DNA of 64,000 nucleotides, taken from assembly GCA_020072585.1 (NCBI GenBank), contig JAIQGL010000001.1, forward strand, positions 336,310-400,309. The letters are read 5' to 3'. How positions within the stretch are numbered: position 1 is the first letter of the stretch; each line of letters opens with the position of its first letter. A model generated the notes under the pieces. The model saw only the letters and a program-made list of their open reading frames with translations. It was not told the origin of the DNA and did not search any database. Positions 35,846 to 45,338 of this stretch are shown one piece after another. A program made the position numbers and the translations under genes. Source of the DNA: Terriglobia bacterium (lineage in GTDB: Bacteria; Acidobacteriota; Terriglobia; Terriglobales; Acidobacteriaceae).

Positions 35846-36595
35846 ATGCCGTTTATAAAAGAGGAATTTTCAGAAGGCGAACCGCAGACAAGTTTACCGC
35901 CCGCAGATGCGGACCTCAGGATTTCAGAAGTCTTTGAGAGCGTGCAAGGTGAAGGAGTGAATATCGGCACTCCTTCAATATTTCTGCGGCTCGCCCTCTG
36001 CAATCTTCGTTGCTCCTGGTGTGACACAAAATATACGTGGGATTGGGAACAATATAAATTTGAAGATGAGGTCCGCGTCATCTCACAGAAGGACCTGCTC
36101 CGGCTCATGCGTGAGAGGCGATCAAGAAATGTCGTGATTACGGGCGGTGAACCCCTATTGCAACAACGGCAGCTGGTTGCCGTCCTCAGAAACCTTGCGC
36201 CCGAGTATACGTTTGAGGTGGAGACAGCCGGAACGATTGTCCCCTCTGACGATATGGTCGAACTCATCAAGACCTGGAATGTATCGCCTAAGCTTGCCAA
36301 TTCTGGTAATCCACTTCAGGCGAGACATCGGACCCTGCCGCTCACGCGGTTTGCTCAATTGGAAAATGCTTTTTTTAAGTTTGTCATTCAGGCAGAAAAT
36401 GACATCCATGAGGTCCTTGATCTGGTGAACGAGTTCCATATTCCGGCCGCACGGGTCTTACTTATGCCTGAAGCCACCGATCCAGCTGTGCTTGACAAAA
36501 AGTCTGACTGGCTCGCGCAGCTGTGCATACAGCATCAATTCCGTCTGGGTTACCGGCTTCATGTAGCGCTGTGGGGCAACAAACGCGGTGTTTGA
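35846..36595 (+). CDS. queE: 7-carboxy-7-deazaguanine synthase QueE
   Basis: The product is 249 residues from ATG 35846; a TTG at 35819 could extend it. The radical-SAM cluster binds through Cys52, Cys56 and Cys59 (CNLRCSWC). The order SEVFESVQGEGVNIGTPSIFLRLA, CDTKYTW, VVITGGEP and VETAGTI is that of QueE. The enzyme converts carboxytetrahydropterin to carboxydeazaguanine for queuosine tRNA modification (or DNA 7-deazaguanines). No other queuosine gene is in the window. It is convergent with the propeller gene, 16 bases apart. Confidence 0.93.
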   Translation: MPFIKEEFSEGEPQTSLPPADADLRISEVFESVQGEGVNIGTPSIFLRLALCNLRCSWCDTKYTWDWEQYKFEDEVRVISQKDLLRLMRERRSRNVVITGGEPLLQQRQLVAVLRNLAPEYTFEVETAGTIVPSDDMVELIKTWNVSPKLANSGNPLQARHRTLPLTRFAQLENAFFKFVIQAENDIHEVLDLVNEFHIPAARVLLMPEATDPAVLDKKSDWLAQLCIQHQFRLGYRLHVALWGNKRGV

Positions 36596-36611
36596 TCGTC
36601 AACCAGCGTAA

Positions 36612-38828
36612 CTACTTTGTCACAACCTTCGCCGTTGCCATATTTTCCGCCCGATCATAAACCCGCACCACTACCACATGCTCTGCTGCCAGGGCAGCAG
36701 GCGCGGGAGCAGCGTTGGACTTGCCTTTCTTGCGCTTCTGGTCGGCGGGTTCCTCCGGCGTAGCCGGAGCATTGCCCAGCAGAACGGTGAAATCATAATT
36801 TTCAATCCTGGCATCGGTCAGCGCGCCTACCGGCTCCACATATTGCCAATCACCGGCGTCAATTGAATACTCAGCCCGCTTGATCGGTGATGCATCGTCA
36901 GCGGCATGGAAGGTGACGTGCAAATCCTGACCTTCCAGACGCGCGGCCAGATTCTCAATCCGGGGGGCGGTATTGTCTACCTCAAAACGCAGGCTCGCTT
37001 TTTCGTCAGAGAGAACGTCTTCAGGGCTGTGCGATGGCGCATCGCTGGCAACGACCTTTACGGTATAGCCGCCATCGGGCAGCAGACCAGACTCAAAGGA
37101 ATAGAACTTATCGGTCAATCCGGACTTCAGCAGCTTCCACTCGCGCTCATTGTCGCCGCGATAATAAACCGAGTAGACAAGGTTGTCGTCATTCTCGTCA
37201 TGGGCTCCCCAGCGGACGGCAATAAACCCACGGTCTTTGTTGGCTGTCGGCGGATTTTCCATTCGAGTGCCGCTGAACTGCTGGGGCGGCGGCCCCAGGT
37301 TGATAGTGACGGTCTCTGGGCCGGAGACGTGCGGCTGGGGCTGGAAGCGTGCCCCCACCTGGGCCACCACATCATCCACCACTGGCGCTACATTCTTTGA
37401 GAGATAGTTCATCGCCACTTCATCGATCATTGTGGGCGGGTTTGCCGGCTTGAGCACAGCGCGCCACTGAATGAAGCGTGCGGCCGGAACATCCGTGCGA
37501 GCGTCCTTGGCCAGGTCAATGCGCACCCATGGGCTCCAGTTGCGGTCTGGATTGTCCACGTTGCCGCTGCGGGCAAAGAGCTCAAAGTTGCCGCGCCCAC
37601 GGACCTCCGCGCGCCCCCAGCGGGAGAATATTTGGGCGTCCTTCACGTCACTTTCAAAGGTGCCTTCCATCTCCGTGTTGTTGTTCATCAGAAAGATTTT
37701 TCCCAGGTTGCTGCTGGAACAATAGAGGCCGCCTCCCGGCGCTTTGCTGAACGCGCTCACCTGGTTGGCGCTGGCTTTGAGCAGATCAGTGAAGTCGCCG
37801 TTCTTTTCAATGGCGTAAATACGACCCTTGTTTCCGGTGCCCGCAATCAAGCGTCCGGTGGAATCAAACGCCAGCGCGTAAACAATATCTTCGCGCGACG
37901 ACCAGATCTTCCTGGGTGATCCGTCCGGAGCAATGCTGTAAACATCAGAGCCTGCCAGATTCACGCCTGCAAACGGCACGCCTGCGGGCGGCGCTCCGGG
38001 CGGCGCTGGAACAGGCGCTGGGAGAGGCGTGGGAACACCCGGCTGGGCGGCGCGCTTTTCCCCTGTGCCGGCGGCATAGATGTTTCCCGCGGCATCCACG
38101 GCCAGCGCGGTGATTTCTTTCTTGGGTGCGCTGTAAAGAACAAAACCCTCACCCGCAGGCGAGATGCGGTACACCAGCCCGCTTCCATCCGAGCCTGCGA
38201 TCAGGTTGCTTTTGGGATCAAACGCCAGCACGCGCATGTGGGCTTCATCTGACTTGAAGAAGACCGCGCCCTGCCCGCTCTTGTCGACGCGGTAAATTTC
38301 ACCGTTGTCTCCAGTGGCTATGTAAAGGCGCCCTTGCGCGTCAAACGCCAGGTCCCAGATGTACTTGGTTTTTGGATCGAAGAAGGTTTCCGCGGTGAAC
38401 TCAGGCGCGGCGGCAGAACCGCCCGCTTTGCGCGTGATGCGGTACACCTTGCCATCAGGCGATGTGGCCGCGTAGATGGCCCCATCCTGGCCCAGAGCAA
38501 TGGATTGTACCTGTAACTCCTTGGGCTCAAAGATGACGGCGGATTTACCGTCCGGCGTGATGCGATAGACCCGCGCCGGCGCTCCGGTGGCCGCGTACAC
38601 CACGCCATCTTTATCTGAGGTAATGCTCCAGATAAAGGTCGAGGGGCTGGTATAAATCGCTTTGAACGCCGGCGCCAGCTCCAATTGGCCGGTGCTACGG
38701 ATGGCTACGCCGCGCGTGGTGCCGCGCTGAAAGTCTTCGTAGCCGGTTTCTTTCCACAGCCGCGTACCTTCAGCGGCGGCCAGGCTGACATAAGCAAGGA
38801 CAAGAAGTGCGGAAAACAGTTTTTTCAT
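36612..38828 (-). CDS. Secreted beta-propeller protein with C-terminal Ig/fibronectin-like region
   Basis: The product is 738 residues from ATG 38828 (MKKLFSALLVLAYVSLAAAE, a clear signal peptide). The first 400 residues contain repeated blades with the pattern D..G.(I/V)YAATG...G.(V/I)YRI (for example SITSDKDGVVYAATG, LAFDAQGRLYIATGDNGEIYRV). A Pro-rich insert (about 265-290) interrupts them. The C-terminal half has Ig/FN3-like strands with YSVYYRGDNEREWKLL. No catalytic motif is seen. It is likely periplasmic or surface-exposed; the function is unknown. Confidence 0.85.
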   Translation of the reverse strand: MKKLFSALLVLAYVSLAAAEGTRLWKETGYEDFQRGTTRGVAIRSTGQLELAPAFKAIYTSPSTFIWSITSDKDGVVYAATGAPARVYRITPDGKSAVIFEPKELQVQSIALGQDGAIYAATSPDGKVYRITRKAGGSAAAPEFTAETFFDPKTKYIWDLAFDAQGRLYIATGDNGEIYRVDKSGQGAVFFKSDEAHMRVLAFDPKSNLIAGSDGSGLVYRISPAGEGFVLYSAPKKEITALAVDAAGNIYAAGTGEKRAAQPGVPTPLPAPVPAPPGAPPAGVPFAGVNLAGSDVYSIAPDGSPRKIWSSREDIVYALAFDSTGRLIAGTGNKGRIYAIEKNGDFTDLLKASANQVSAFSKAPGGGLYCSSSNLGKIFLMNNNTEMEGTFESDVKDAQIFSRWGRAEVRGRGNFELFARSGNVDNPDRNWSPWVRIDLAKDARTDVPAARFIQWRAVLKPANPPTMIDEVAMNYLSKNVAPVVDDVVAQVGARFQPQPHVSGPETVTINLGPPPQQFSGTRMENPPTANKDRGFIAVRWGAHDENDDNLVYSVYYRGDNEREWKLLKSGLTDKFYSFESGLLPDGGYTVKVVASDAPSHSPEDVLSDEKASLRFEVDNTAPRIENLAARLEGQDLHVTFHAADDASPIKRAEYSIDAGDWQYVEPVGALTDARIENYDFTVLLGNAPATPEEPADQKRKKGKSNAAPAPAALAAEHVVVVRVYDRAENMATAKVVTK

Positions 38829-38860
38829 CACATTTAAGGTTAACAGCAGGAGTGTCTTTC

Positions 38861-39036
38861 TGAAATCCCGAGCGTAGCGAGGGATCACTATCAGCTCACA
38901 AGATTTGGGTTATACCAATTACAGATTTTGCATGCCGAGTTCCGAGGAACATCTGCCGATTTGCGCGCTCAAGAAAAGGTTCCGTTCCTTCAGATCCTGG
39001 TGATAATAGGGATCCCTCGCTACGCTCGGGATTTCA
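38861..39036. repeat. REP/MITE-like inverted-repeat element, copy 1
   Basis: The 26 bases at 38861-38886 (tgaaatcccgagcgtagcga, then gggatc) are repeated exactly in inverse orientation at 39011-39036. They flank a 124-base centre, making a 176-base element between two minus-strand genes. Related pairs lie at 42223 and 45850. Confidence 0.8.
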
Positions 39037-39038
39037 GG

Positions 39039-40847
39039 CTATTTGATGCTGACGCTGATGATCTGGGCGCCGCTTACCACGTAGCCCGCCGGCGTGGAGG
39101 CTTCATTCACCGCCGACTCATTGAACACCACCATCTCCTGCGTGGCCCGCATGCCTTCCATCACGTTCATCACGGAAAGCGGCACCGCCGGCATCACCTT
39201 ATCTTCCACGGTGGCCTGCGGGTTGGCTTCCAGCAGTGAAACATACAGGTGGTCATTCATGTGCTCTTTATTGAGCAGTTCGATTGTGGAATGCAGATCC
39301 AGCCGCCGGCCCATGACCGGGTTTGTGCGTCTAGTGCGATCCAGGGTTTCTGCGTCGCTCACCAGAATGCGCAACGAGCCTTTGGGCGCGGAGGTGGGCA
39401 CGCGCACTGGAATGCGGCGCACAATGCGGTCGCCGCGGTACGGGCGCAGCACCGCTTCAATCGTAATCTCATCGCCGGGACGAGCTTCCGTTACGTCCGT
39501 GCGGGCGCTCTCCAGCATGGCGGAACGGCGTTCGCGCTCCAGGTCGAATTCAAGCGTCACGCCGCCGACTGTAGGAGCTTCAAAAGGATTATCGTAAATG
39601 CGGCCAAAGTGGTCGCCCAGGGCCATCGCCACGGCATACGCGGTCGGCGTGGCGTCTACCGGGGAGAACATGTTGGTCATGCGCACATCAGCAAAACCGT
39701 TGACGCGAATGCGTCCGTTCATCCGGTAAGTTGTCTCTTCGCCGTACTGGTTCATGCCCATCAACGCGTTGTAGACCGTGGCCATCATCATTAAAGGCGT
39801 GAGCTTGGCGTTATTCAGGACTTCATAGTGATACTCTCGTGGGCCGCTGGCGCCGTGAATGCTCAGCGTTACCGGGATCATCTTCGGCTCGCGATCAAAC
39901 CGACCCAGAATGCCCGTGTGGCGGTCCTGCACAAACGCGCCTACCGCTTCCGTGGTGTTGATGATCTTGAAAGCATTCAGCGGAGAAGCCAGGGTGGCGA
40001 TTACGTTGGCCTTGGTCATGGGCATATCCACCATGCCGTATTGCATCAGCGGATGGCCGCAGGCCAGAAGATGGTCTTTATCCATGTAAGTTACGGTGCA
40101 GGTTGCGGCCACATCCATGTCGCCGCGCACCATGATGGCGCTTACGGCGGAGCCGGGCAGCAGCGGCTCAGGCTGTTTCTCTTTGCTGGCGGAGCCAACG
40201 CCCATGACCGGAACAATGCCTGCCGCGGAGAAGCTGGGAGCAAACTGCCTGATTGATTCTTCGCTGAACCCGTTGAACACGAAAGGAGCGTCAATCGGCT
40301 GAAGGTATTGCGCATAGCTCTGGATTGGGCTGGCGTCCGTGGCGCCGGGCGTGCTGGTTCTGGAAGCGCCGGCCTGTCGCGCTACAGACGTCGCGCCGGA
40401 CTGCGGGACGCTCTGGTCAAACTCGCTGATCTCGAGCATCTGCTCGATGGGCGTTACGCCGGCGATCGGTTCCCTGGCAAACTGCCCGATGCGGTAGGCG
40501 AGCGCGCCTAATAACTTGCCGTCAATGTAAACCGGGCTGCCGCTCATGCCCGCCACTACTCCGGTGAACTCGGCTTTTTCACCTTGCAGCTTCACCAGTA
40601 CCACATCGCTCTTGGGACCGTTCATGTTCCTGAGAACGCCGAGCACTTCCACGCCCATGGTTTCCACCTTGGTGCCCTGGAATACGGTATAGCCAACGCC
40701 CTTCATTCCCGGACGCACGTCGTCCACCTTCATGATCTGGGTGGGAGCAGGTTCTGGCTGGGATGTCTGGCTGGCGGTGCGGGTCTGGGCATGGCCCAGG
40801 CTCAGGAAGATGAGCAGCGCGTTCAACAACGAAGCGGCTTTTTTCAT
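39039..40847 (-). CDS. SpoIVB-like peptidase S55 domain protein
   Basis: The product is 602 residues. A signal peptide (ending near GHAQ) is followed by an S55 domain. VDDVRPGMKGVGYTVFQG is the conserved N-terminal strand region. TGVVAGMSGSPVYIDGKLLG carries the catalytic Ser (102-104), and ACGHPLMQYG supplies a His later on. In Bacillus SpoIVB is a sporulation signalling protease, but this is a Gram-negative envelope context with no sporulation gene near. The last 250 residues have no obvious family. The gene is divergent from the VWFA protein across 113 bases. Confidence 0.86.
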   Translation of the reverse strand: MKKAASLLNALLIFLSLGHAQTRTASQTSQPEPAPTQIMKVDDVRPGMKGVGYTVFQGTKVETMGVEVLGVLRNMNGPKSDVVLVKLQGEKAEFTGVVAGMSGSPVYIDGKLLGALAYRIGQFAREPIAGVTPIEQMLEISEFDQSVPQSGATSVARQAGASRTSTPGATDASPIQSYAQYLQPIDAPFVFNGFSEESIRQFAPSFSAAGIVPVMGVGSASKEKQPEPLLPGSAVSAIMVRGDMDVAATCTVTYMDKDHLLACGHPLMQYGMVDMPMTKANVIATLASPLNAFKIINTTEAVGAFVQDRHTGILGRFDREPKMIPVTLSIHGASGPREYHYEVLNNAKLTPLMMMATVYNALMGMNQYGEETTYRMNGRIRVNGFADVRMTNMFSPVDATPTAYAVAMALGDHFGRIYDNPFEAPTVGGVTLEFDLERERRSAMLESARTDVTEARPGDEITIEAVLRPYRGDRIVRRIPVRVPTSAPKGSLRILVSDAETLDRTRRTNPVMGRRLDLHSTIELLNKEHMNDHLYVSLLEANPQATVEDKVMPAVPLSVMNVMEGMRATQEMVVFNESAVNEASTPAGYVVSGAQIISVSIK

Positions 40848-40871
40848 ACTGCAAACCTGAATTCTGTAATA

Positions 40872-40889
40872 CCAGCCCTATAGAGCTGG
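40872..40889. promoter_or_regulatory. Near-perfect palindrome in the S55/VWFA divergent region
   Basis: CCAGCCCTATAGAGCTGG is an 18-base palindrome with one mismatched pair, in the gap between two divergent genes. It could be an operator shared by both. A TATACT box at 40924-40929 is a possible -10 for the plus-strand gene. Confidence 0.4.
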
Positions 40890-40960
40890 AAAAATGACTT
40901 CTGAAAAGCTGAGTTCGTGCATCTATACTAATGTACAAACCCATAAAAAGGCAGTGTGAA

Positions 40961-42214
40961 ATGCTCTTAATACCGGCAGATGAATCGCAAAGTATTTCTA
41001 GGGGGAACGCCTGCTTGCGGTTTGTGGCTTTGGTGGCGCTGATGACCGTCCTATGGATGAGAGCGCCCATGGCGCAGGCACAAAGCGGACAGAAGCAGCC
41101 CAGTCCAACGCCTACTCCCAGCGCATCGCCACAGCCCAACGCACCGGCGGAAGCCGGAGGGCCGCAGGGCGACATCGGCCCTATCGCGGTCCCCAAAAAG
41201 AAGGATGAAGAACCCAAAAAAGAAGACGCTCCCAAAGGTCCCAAGAAAGTAGAGGGACTGGAGAACTTCTCCATGCGCGTGGCCTCACAACTGGTAACGC
41301 TCGATGTGGGAGTGCTTTCAAAGGAAGGCGTGTTTATTCCCGGGTTGAAAAAAGAATATTTCCGGGTGCTGGAAGACAATGTGCCCCAGACCATTACCAG
41401 CTTCAATCAGATCCAGGCGCCAATCACGGCCGTAATTCTGGTGGAGTTTTCCAACAACCAGTATTTCTATACGTTTCAGATAGATTCCATTAAGTCGGCT
41501 TATGTGTTTGCACAGACCTTAAAAAAAGAGGACTGGATCGCCATGATCTCTTACGATCTCAAGGCGCATATTCTGGAGGATTTTACCCAGGACAAGCGCG
41601 CGATCATGGGCGCGGTGGCCAGCTTGCAGCCGGGCATGGCCATGAGCCAGGAGACCAACCTGTTTGACTCCCTGTATGACACCATTGACCGCCTGGAAAC
41701 CGTGGAGGGGCGCAAATACATCATCCTGATCGGCAGCGGACGTGACAGCTTTAGCAAACATACACTGGACCAAACCCTTAAAAAAGTACAGGCGTCAAAA
41801 GATATTGCCATTTACACCGTGAGCACCGGCAAGGCGTTGTTGAATTATGCGGAAACACACGGCTTGATGCGATATCTGTGTGGCATTACCGAATTCAATT
41901 GCACCATGACATTTCTTCAGGGCGATAACCAGATGAAGACTTTCGCAAGAATGACCGGCGGCAGGTCCTATCAGCCCATCTTTGACGGCCAGCTACGGGA
42001 AATCTTCTCTGACGTCGGCCAGAACATCCGCAACCAGTACGCCATCTCCTACCATCCCACCAACTCCGCGCAGGACGGCTCTTTCCGCAAGATCAAAGTG
42101 GAATTGGTGGATGAAACCGGACACCCGTTGAAGATGAAAGATGAAAAAGGCAAAGAAGTGAAGTACACGATTGTTGCGCGCGATGGCTACAAAGCGAAGC
42201 AGCAGGTGGAATGA
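40961..42214 (+). CDS. VWFA-related acidobacterial-type domain protein
   Basis: The product is 417 residues from ATG 40961. The ATG at 40931 lies one base after a TATACT box and so would precede transcription. A signal-type helix (VALVALMTVLWM ... AQA) and a Pro/Lys-rich linker come first. The domain begins at FSMRVASQLVTLDVGVLSKEGVFIPGLKKEYFRVLEDN, a hallmark of the acidobacterial VWFA-related family. The MIDAS-like first motif is altered (VEFSNNQ in place of DxSxS), so metal binding is uncertain. RNQYAISYHPTN closes the family block. It is probably secreted; the role is unknown. Confidence 0.88.
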   Translation: MLLIPADESQSISRGNACLRFVALVALMTVLWMRAPMAQAQSGQKQPSPTPTPSASPQPNAPAEAGGPQGDIGPIAVPKKKDEEPKKEDAPKGPKKVEGLENFSMRVASQLVTLDVGVLSKEGVFIPGLKKEYFRVLEDNVPQTITSFNQIQAPITAVILVEFSNNQYFYTFQIDSIKSAYVFAQTLKKEDWIAMISYDLKAHILEDFTQDKRAIMGAVASLQPGMAMSQETNLFDSLYDTIDRLETVEGRKYIILIGSGRDSFSKHTLDQTLKKVQASKDIAIYTVSTGKALLNYAETHGLMRYLCGITEFNCTMTFLQGDNQMKTFARMTGGRSYQPIFDGQLREIFSDVGQNIRNQYAISYHPTNSAQDGSFRKIKVELVDETGHPLKMKDEKGKEVKYTIVARDGYKAKQQVE

Positions 42215-42222
42215 AGCCTTTT

Positions 42223-42393
42223 TGAAATCCCGAGCAAAGCGAGGGAGCCCTATTGGCTGATGGGCTCTGACGGTTCACCAAGTGAAGGTGCAATAGTGGA
42301 TTCAATTTTTATGAATGTAGCGAGGATTTTGTCCGGCGGTTCTTCTGGCGGCATGATTACGAGAGGGTTCCCTCGCTGCGCTCGGGACATTGG
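42223..42393. repeat. REP/MITE-like inverted-repeat element, copy 2
   Basis: The left arm tgaaatcccgagcaaagcga at 42223 continues gggagccctat. The right arm near 42365-42393 reads gggttccctcgctgcgctcg, then ggacattgg, the inverse of the left arm with a few changes. The element fills the gap between the convergent VWFA and ZIP genes and shares the internal word ttcttctggcg with copy 3. Confidence 0.72.
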
Positions 42394-42397
42394 AAAA

Positions 42398-43123
42398 CTA
42401 GTGAAAATAATGCTGCAACACTACCAGCAGTCCTACCCCTAAAAACACCACCAAGGCAATCATAATTCCCGGTTCTTTGTTCACCTCAGGGATCAGGTCA
42501 GATGCCGCCACATACAACGTTACGCCCGCGGAGAGCGGCAGTCCGGCGGTAAGCGAGCGGCTAAAGGTTGTCATGGTAAGCACGCCAGCCACGGTCGCCA
42601 GACCCAGGATCCCGGAAGCTGCCCACGCAACTGCTTTGCTGCGCCCGCTGGCCAGCATGATCGATGACGCTGTAAATCCTTCCGGCACCTTGTGCAGAAT
42701 CACCGCCAGAAAGATGATCCATCCCAGCCAGCCTGAAATCAAAAAGCCGGAGGCAATGGCAATGCCGTCAAAGAACGTATGGATGACGAGTCCGAAAAGC
42801 ACCGAGTAACTGCGGTGCCGCAGTGCAAATTCCTGTGAGTGCGTCTCTTCACCAAAATGGAAGTGGCCGGTGACGGTGTGCTCAAAAAAATGTACAAGAA
42901 AATAGCCCACCATGATCAGGATTGGCGCTTTGGGGCCGGCCAAAGCAATGCTTTCCGGGAGCATTTCCAGCATCGCCGTGCCCAGCATAAAGCCCGCGCC
43001 CAGAGCGACGAAATAACGGAGATAGCGGCGCTCCCAGTCTTTCTGCACAATCACGGCGCCGCCCAGGCCATTGGCCAGCGCAGCGGTCAGGCCCAGCAGA
43101 ATGCTTGTTGTAATGGGGTTCAT
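42398..43123 (-). CDS. ZIP-family divalent metal transporter
   Basis: The product is 241 residues with eight predicted membrane helices. The signature helices carry the metal-site residues: HTFFDGIAIASGF (helix IV) and HKVPEGF (helix V). A His-rich loop, HTVTGHFHFGEETH, lies between helices III and IV, as in zinc transporters of this family. It should import zinc or another divalent metal across the inner membrane. The start overlaps no neighbour; ychF lies 22 bases upstream on the same strand, so co-transcription is possible. Confidence 0.92.
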   Translation of the reverse strand: MNPITTSILLGLTAALANGLGGAVIVQKDWERRYLRYFVALGAGFMLGTAMLEMLPESIALAGPKAPILIMVGYFLVHFFEHTVTGHFHFGEETHSQEFALRHRSYSVLFGLVIHTFFDGIAIASGFLISGWLGWIIFLAVILHKVPEGFTASSIMLASGRSKAVAWAASGILGLATVAGVLTMTTFSRSLTAGLPLSAGVTLYVAASDLIPEVNKEPGIMIALVVFLGVGLLVVLQHYFH

Positions 43124-43144
43124 GGTGAAATTAAGGTAGGGAAG

Positions 43145-44230
43145 CTATCCGCTGTGGCGTATGTGCATTACGTCGCCATCCTGCACAATGTATTCCTTGC
43201 CCTCAAGCCGTAACTGGCCTTTGGCCCGCGCGTTGGCCTCTGAGCCCGCTTCCAACAGCGTGTCCCAATGGATGGTTTCGGCGCGAATGAAGTGTTTCTC
43301 CAGATCGGAATGGATCGCGCCCGCGGCATTCTGTGCGCGTGAGCCTCGTGGCACGGTCCAGGCGCGGCACTCGTCCTCTCCGATGGTGAAGAAGGAAATC
43401 ACGCCCAGCAATTCATACGTCTTGCGGATCAGCCGCGTGAGGCCGCTGTCTTTGAGGCCGTAACTGGAGAGAAATTCCTGTGACTCCTCATCGCTCATTT
43501 CGGCGAGCTCGGCTTCCACTTTGCCGCAGATGGCCGTGGCTCCGGCGTTTTTGCGCGAAGAGATTTCCTTCAATCCAAATTTCTCGACGGCATTCTCCAG
43601 GTCCGTACCCAGCGTCTGTGACTCGTTTACGTTCAGTACGTAGAGGATTGGCTTCTGGCTCAGGAACATGAAGCCGCGGATGCGTTTTTCGTCGTCGGCG
43701 GAGATTTCCATCTCGCGCAACGGCAGCTCTTTTTCCAGGTGGGCCTTGGCGCGCAGGATCAAATCGTTTTCGCGCTCCAGCTCGGCGTTCTTCATCTTCT
43801 TCAGGTCTTTTTCCAGCCGTTCCAGCCGCTTCTCCACCTGGCCCAGGTCGCTCACGATCAGGTCAAAATCCACGGTCTTGGCGTCGCGCAGGGGATTGAT
43901 GTCACCCACGTGTGGGATGGAAGGATCGTCAAATGCGCGCAGCACGTGCGCCAGCGCGTCCACGGTGCGTAGGGCGGTAAGAAAGGCGGTCTCTTTCAGC
44001 GCTTCCTGGCCGATGGCGGCAACGTCAGCGTATTCCACCACGGCATGCGTCAGCTTTTTGGGGTTGTACTGAGCCGCCAGCCGGTCCAGCCGGTCGTCCG
44101 GGACCTTGGCGATTCCCAGATGCGCCTCGCGCGGGTTGGAATGGCCGCGGCTGGAAACGTCCACTTTGGTCAGGATTTTGAACAGAGATGTCTTGCCCAC
44201 CTGAGGCAGGCCGATGATTCCAGTTTTCAT
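43145..44230 (-). CDS. ychF: Ribosome-associated ATPase YchF
   Basis: The product is 361 residues. The P-loop GLPQVGKTS is followed by the altered G4 (NVNES where GTPases have NKxD), which makes YchF/Ola1 ATP-specific. A coiled-coil insertion follows, and the C-terminal TGS domain begins near LLGVISFFTIGEDECRAWTV. It binds ribosomes and regulates translation and oxidative-stress responses. It is full length and typical. Transcription probably continues into the ZIP gene. Confidence 0.95.
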   Translation of the reverse strand: MKTGIIGLPQVGKTSLFKILTKVDVSSRGHSNPREAHLGIAKVPDDRLDRLAAQYNPKKLTHAVVEYADVAAIGQEALKETAFLTALRTVDALAHVLRAFDDPSIPHVGDINPLRDAKTVDFDLIVSDLGQVEKRLERLEKDLKKMKNAELERENDLILRAKAHLEKELPLREMEISADDEKRIRGFMFLSQKPILYVLNVNESQTLGTDLENAVEKFGLKEISSRKNAGATAICGKVEAELAEMSDEESQEFLSSYGLKDSGLTRLIRKTYELLGVISFFTIGEDECRAWTVPRGSRAQNAAGAIHSDLEKHFIRAETIHWDTLLEAGSEANARAKGQLRLEGKEYIVQDGDVMHIRHSG

Positions 44231-44234
44231 TATT

Positions 44235-44441
44235 TTTTGTCGCTTCGCTCCAAAACCGCTTAAGCTGTTTCGTGTTTGTACGCTTTGTTCCGCGCCTGGT
44301 GCAGCGGGCTCGGCGCGTGGTCGGCCTCGCCCTTCTTTGTTCTTTTGTCGCTTCGCTCCAAACCGCTAGACAGCAACGCTCCGGCAAACTTCCTTTCGCA
44401 CTCTTGGCAGCGGGCTCGGCACGTAGTCGTGCCTTGCCCCT
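44235..44441. repeat. Two degenerate tandem copies of a ~108-base intergenic repeat
   Basis: Unit 1 starts ttttgtcgcttcgctccaaa at 44235 and carries gcagcgggctcggcgcgtgg at 44301. Unit 2 has the same landmarks at 44343 and 44408. The middle parts differ. Related words (gtcgctccgctcc, gtcggcctcgc) recur at 59920-60050. The repeat occupies most of the 386-base gap between ychF and the next gene, where no gene is visible. Confidence 0.6.
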
Positions 44442-44616
44442 TACATAAAGCAATTAGCAAATAGCAGTTAGCTTGAGCGCTTAAAAGCCAATTGAAGATT
44501 GTATCAAGTGGAGAGGCTGTGGCTGAGATTGCTCAGGCATGGTAGTGGATGAATTTGATTTTCCACGGAGCGACAAAGAATGAAGAACGCTGTAAACTCG
44601 CAGCCGGACTCCACCC

Positions 44617-45240
44617 ATGACTGAACCCGATGTAGCTCTTACCGACTACGCCGTAGCGCTGGAATGCGCCTGCTTCGTCTATGCTCTTTGGACGGCGCGA
44701 AAGTGCCTAAGATCCCTCTCCTTCTGGTTCATCACGGCTTTTCTCGCAACAGCGGTAGCGGGGATTGCCGGGGGAACCGTGCATGGCTTTTTCAACCAGC
44801 CAGGATCATTCGGACACGGGATACTCTGGCCCCTTAGCTTGGTGATGATTGGCGTGGCAGCTTTGGCGTTTACGAACATCGCGTCAGCCCTGCGGTTTAC
44901 CGGATCGGCGGCCCTGGCCATCTCTCGCGCCGCGTTCTTCCTTTTTCTCTTCTATTGCGTGGTGATTGTGTTTTTCAATAACGATTTCAAAGTTGCTATT
45001 GTTGCTTATTTGCCGGCTATGCTCTTCCTGGGCTGGGTGTTTCTGGAGCGATATCGCCAGACCAGGCGGTCGGCGTTCGCCTGGGGATTGGCCGGCATCG
45101 GGATTACTCTTCTGGCCGCGGTTGTCCAGCAAGCCAGGATCGCGCTGCATCCGCGCTATTTCAATCACAACGCCGTCTACCACACGCTGCAGGCCGCAGG
45201 GCTGTTCATGATCTTCCTCACGGCACGGGACTCGAACTAA
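44617..45240 (+). CDS. Hypothetical polytopic membrane protein
   Basis: The product is 207 residues and almost entirely membrane-embedded, with six to seven helices (for example ALECACFVYALWTARKCL, FWFITAFLATAVAGIAGG and AAFFLFLFYCVVIVFF). Conserved-looking His residues lie in GGTVHGFF and in LHPRYFNHNAVYHTLQAAG near the C-terminus. The arrangement resembles the DUF6962 type of membrane protein, but I am not sure. No operon partner. Confidence 0.72.
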   Translation: MTEPDVALTDYAVALECACFVYALWTARKCLRSLSFWFITAFLATAVAGIAGGTVHGFFNQPGSFGHGILWPLSLVMIGVAALAFTNIASALRFTGSAALAISRAAFFLFLFYCVVIVFFNNDFKVAIVAYLPAMLFLGWVFLERYRQTRRSAFAWGLAGIGITLLAAVVQQARIALHPRYFNHNAVYHTLQAAGLFMIFLTARDSN

Positions 45241-45338
45241 GAAAGTTGCGCCGCGAATCGTACGGCTATCATCTCCACACCCACACCAACGAGAATGAGT
45301 GCTATCAAAGAGGCTGTCAGTACTCCATACCCAATTTC

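Noticed and set aside
42223..42393. Inverted repeat considered as a simple intrinsic terminator
   Set aside because: Arms are separated by more than 100 bases and lack a T tract; the repeated occurrence elsewhere fits a REP/MITE element better.
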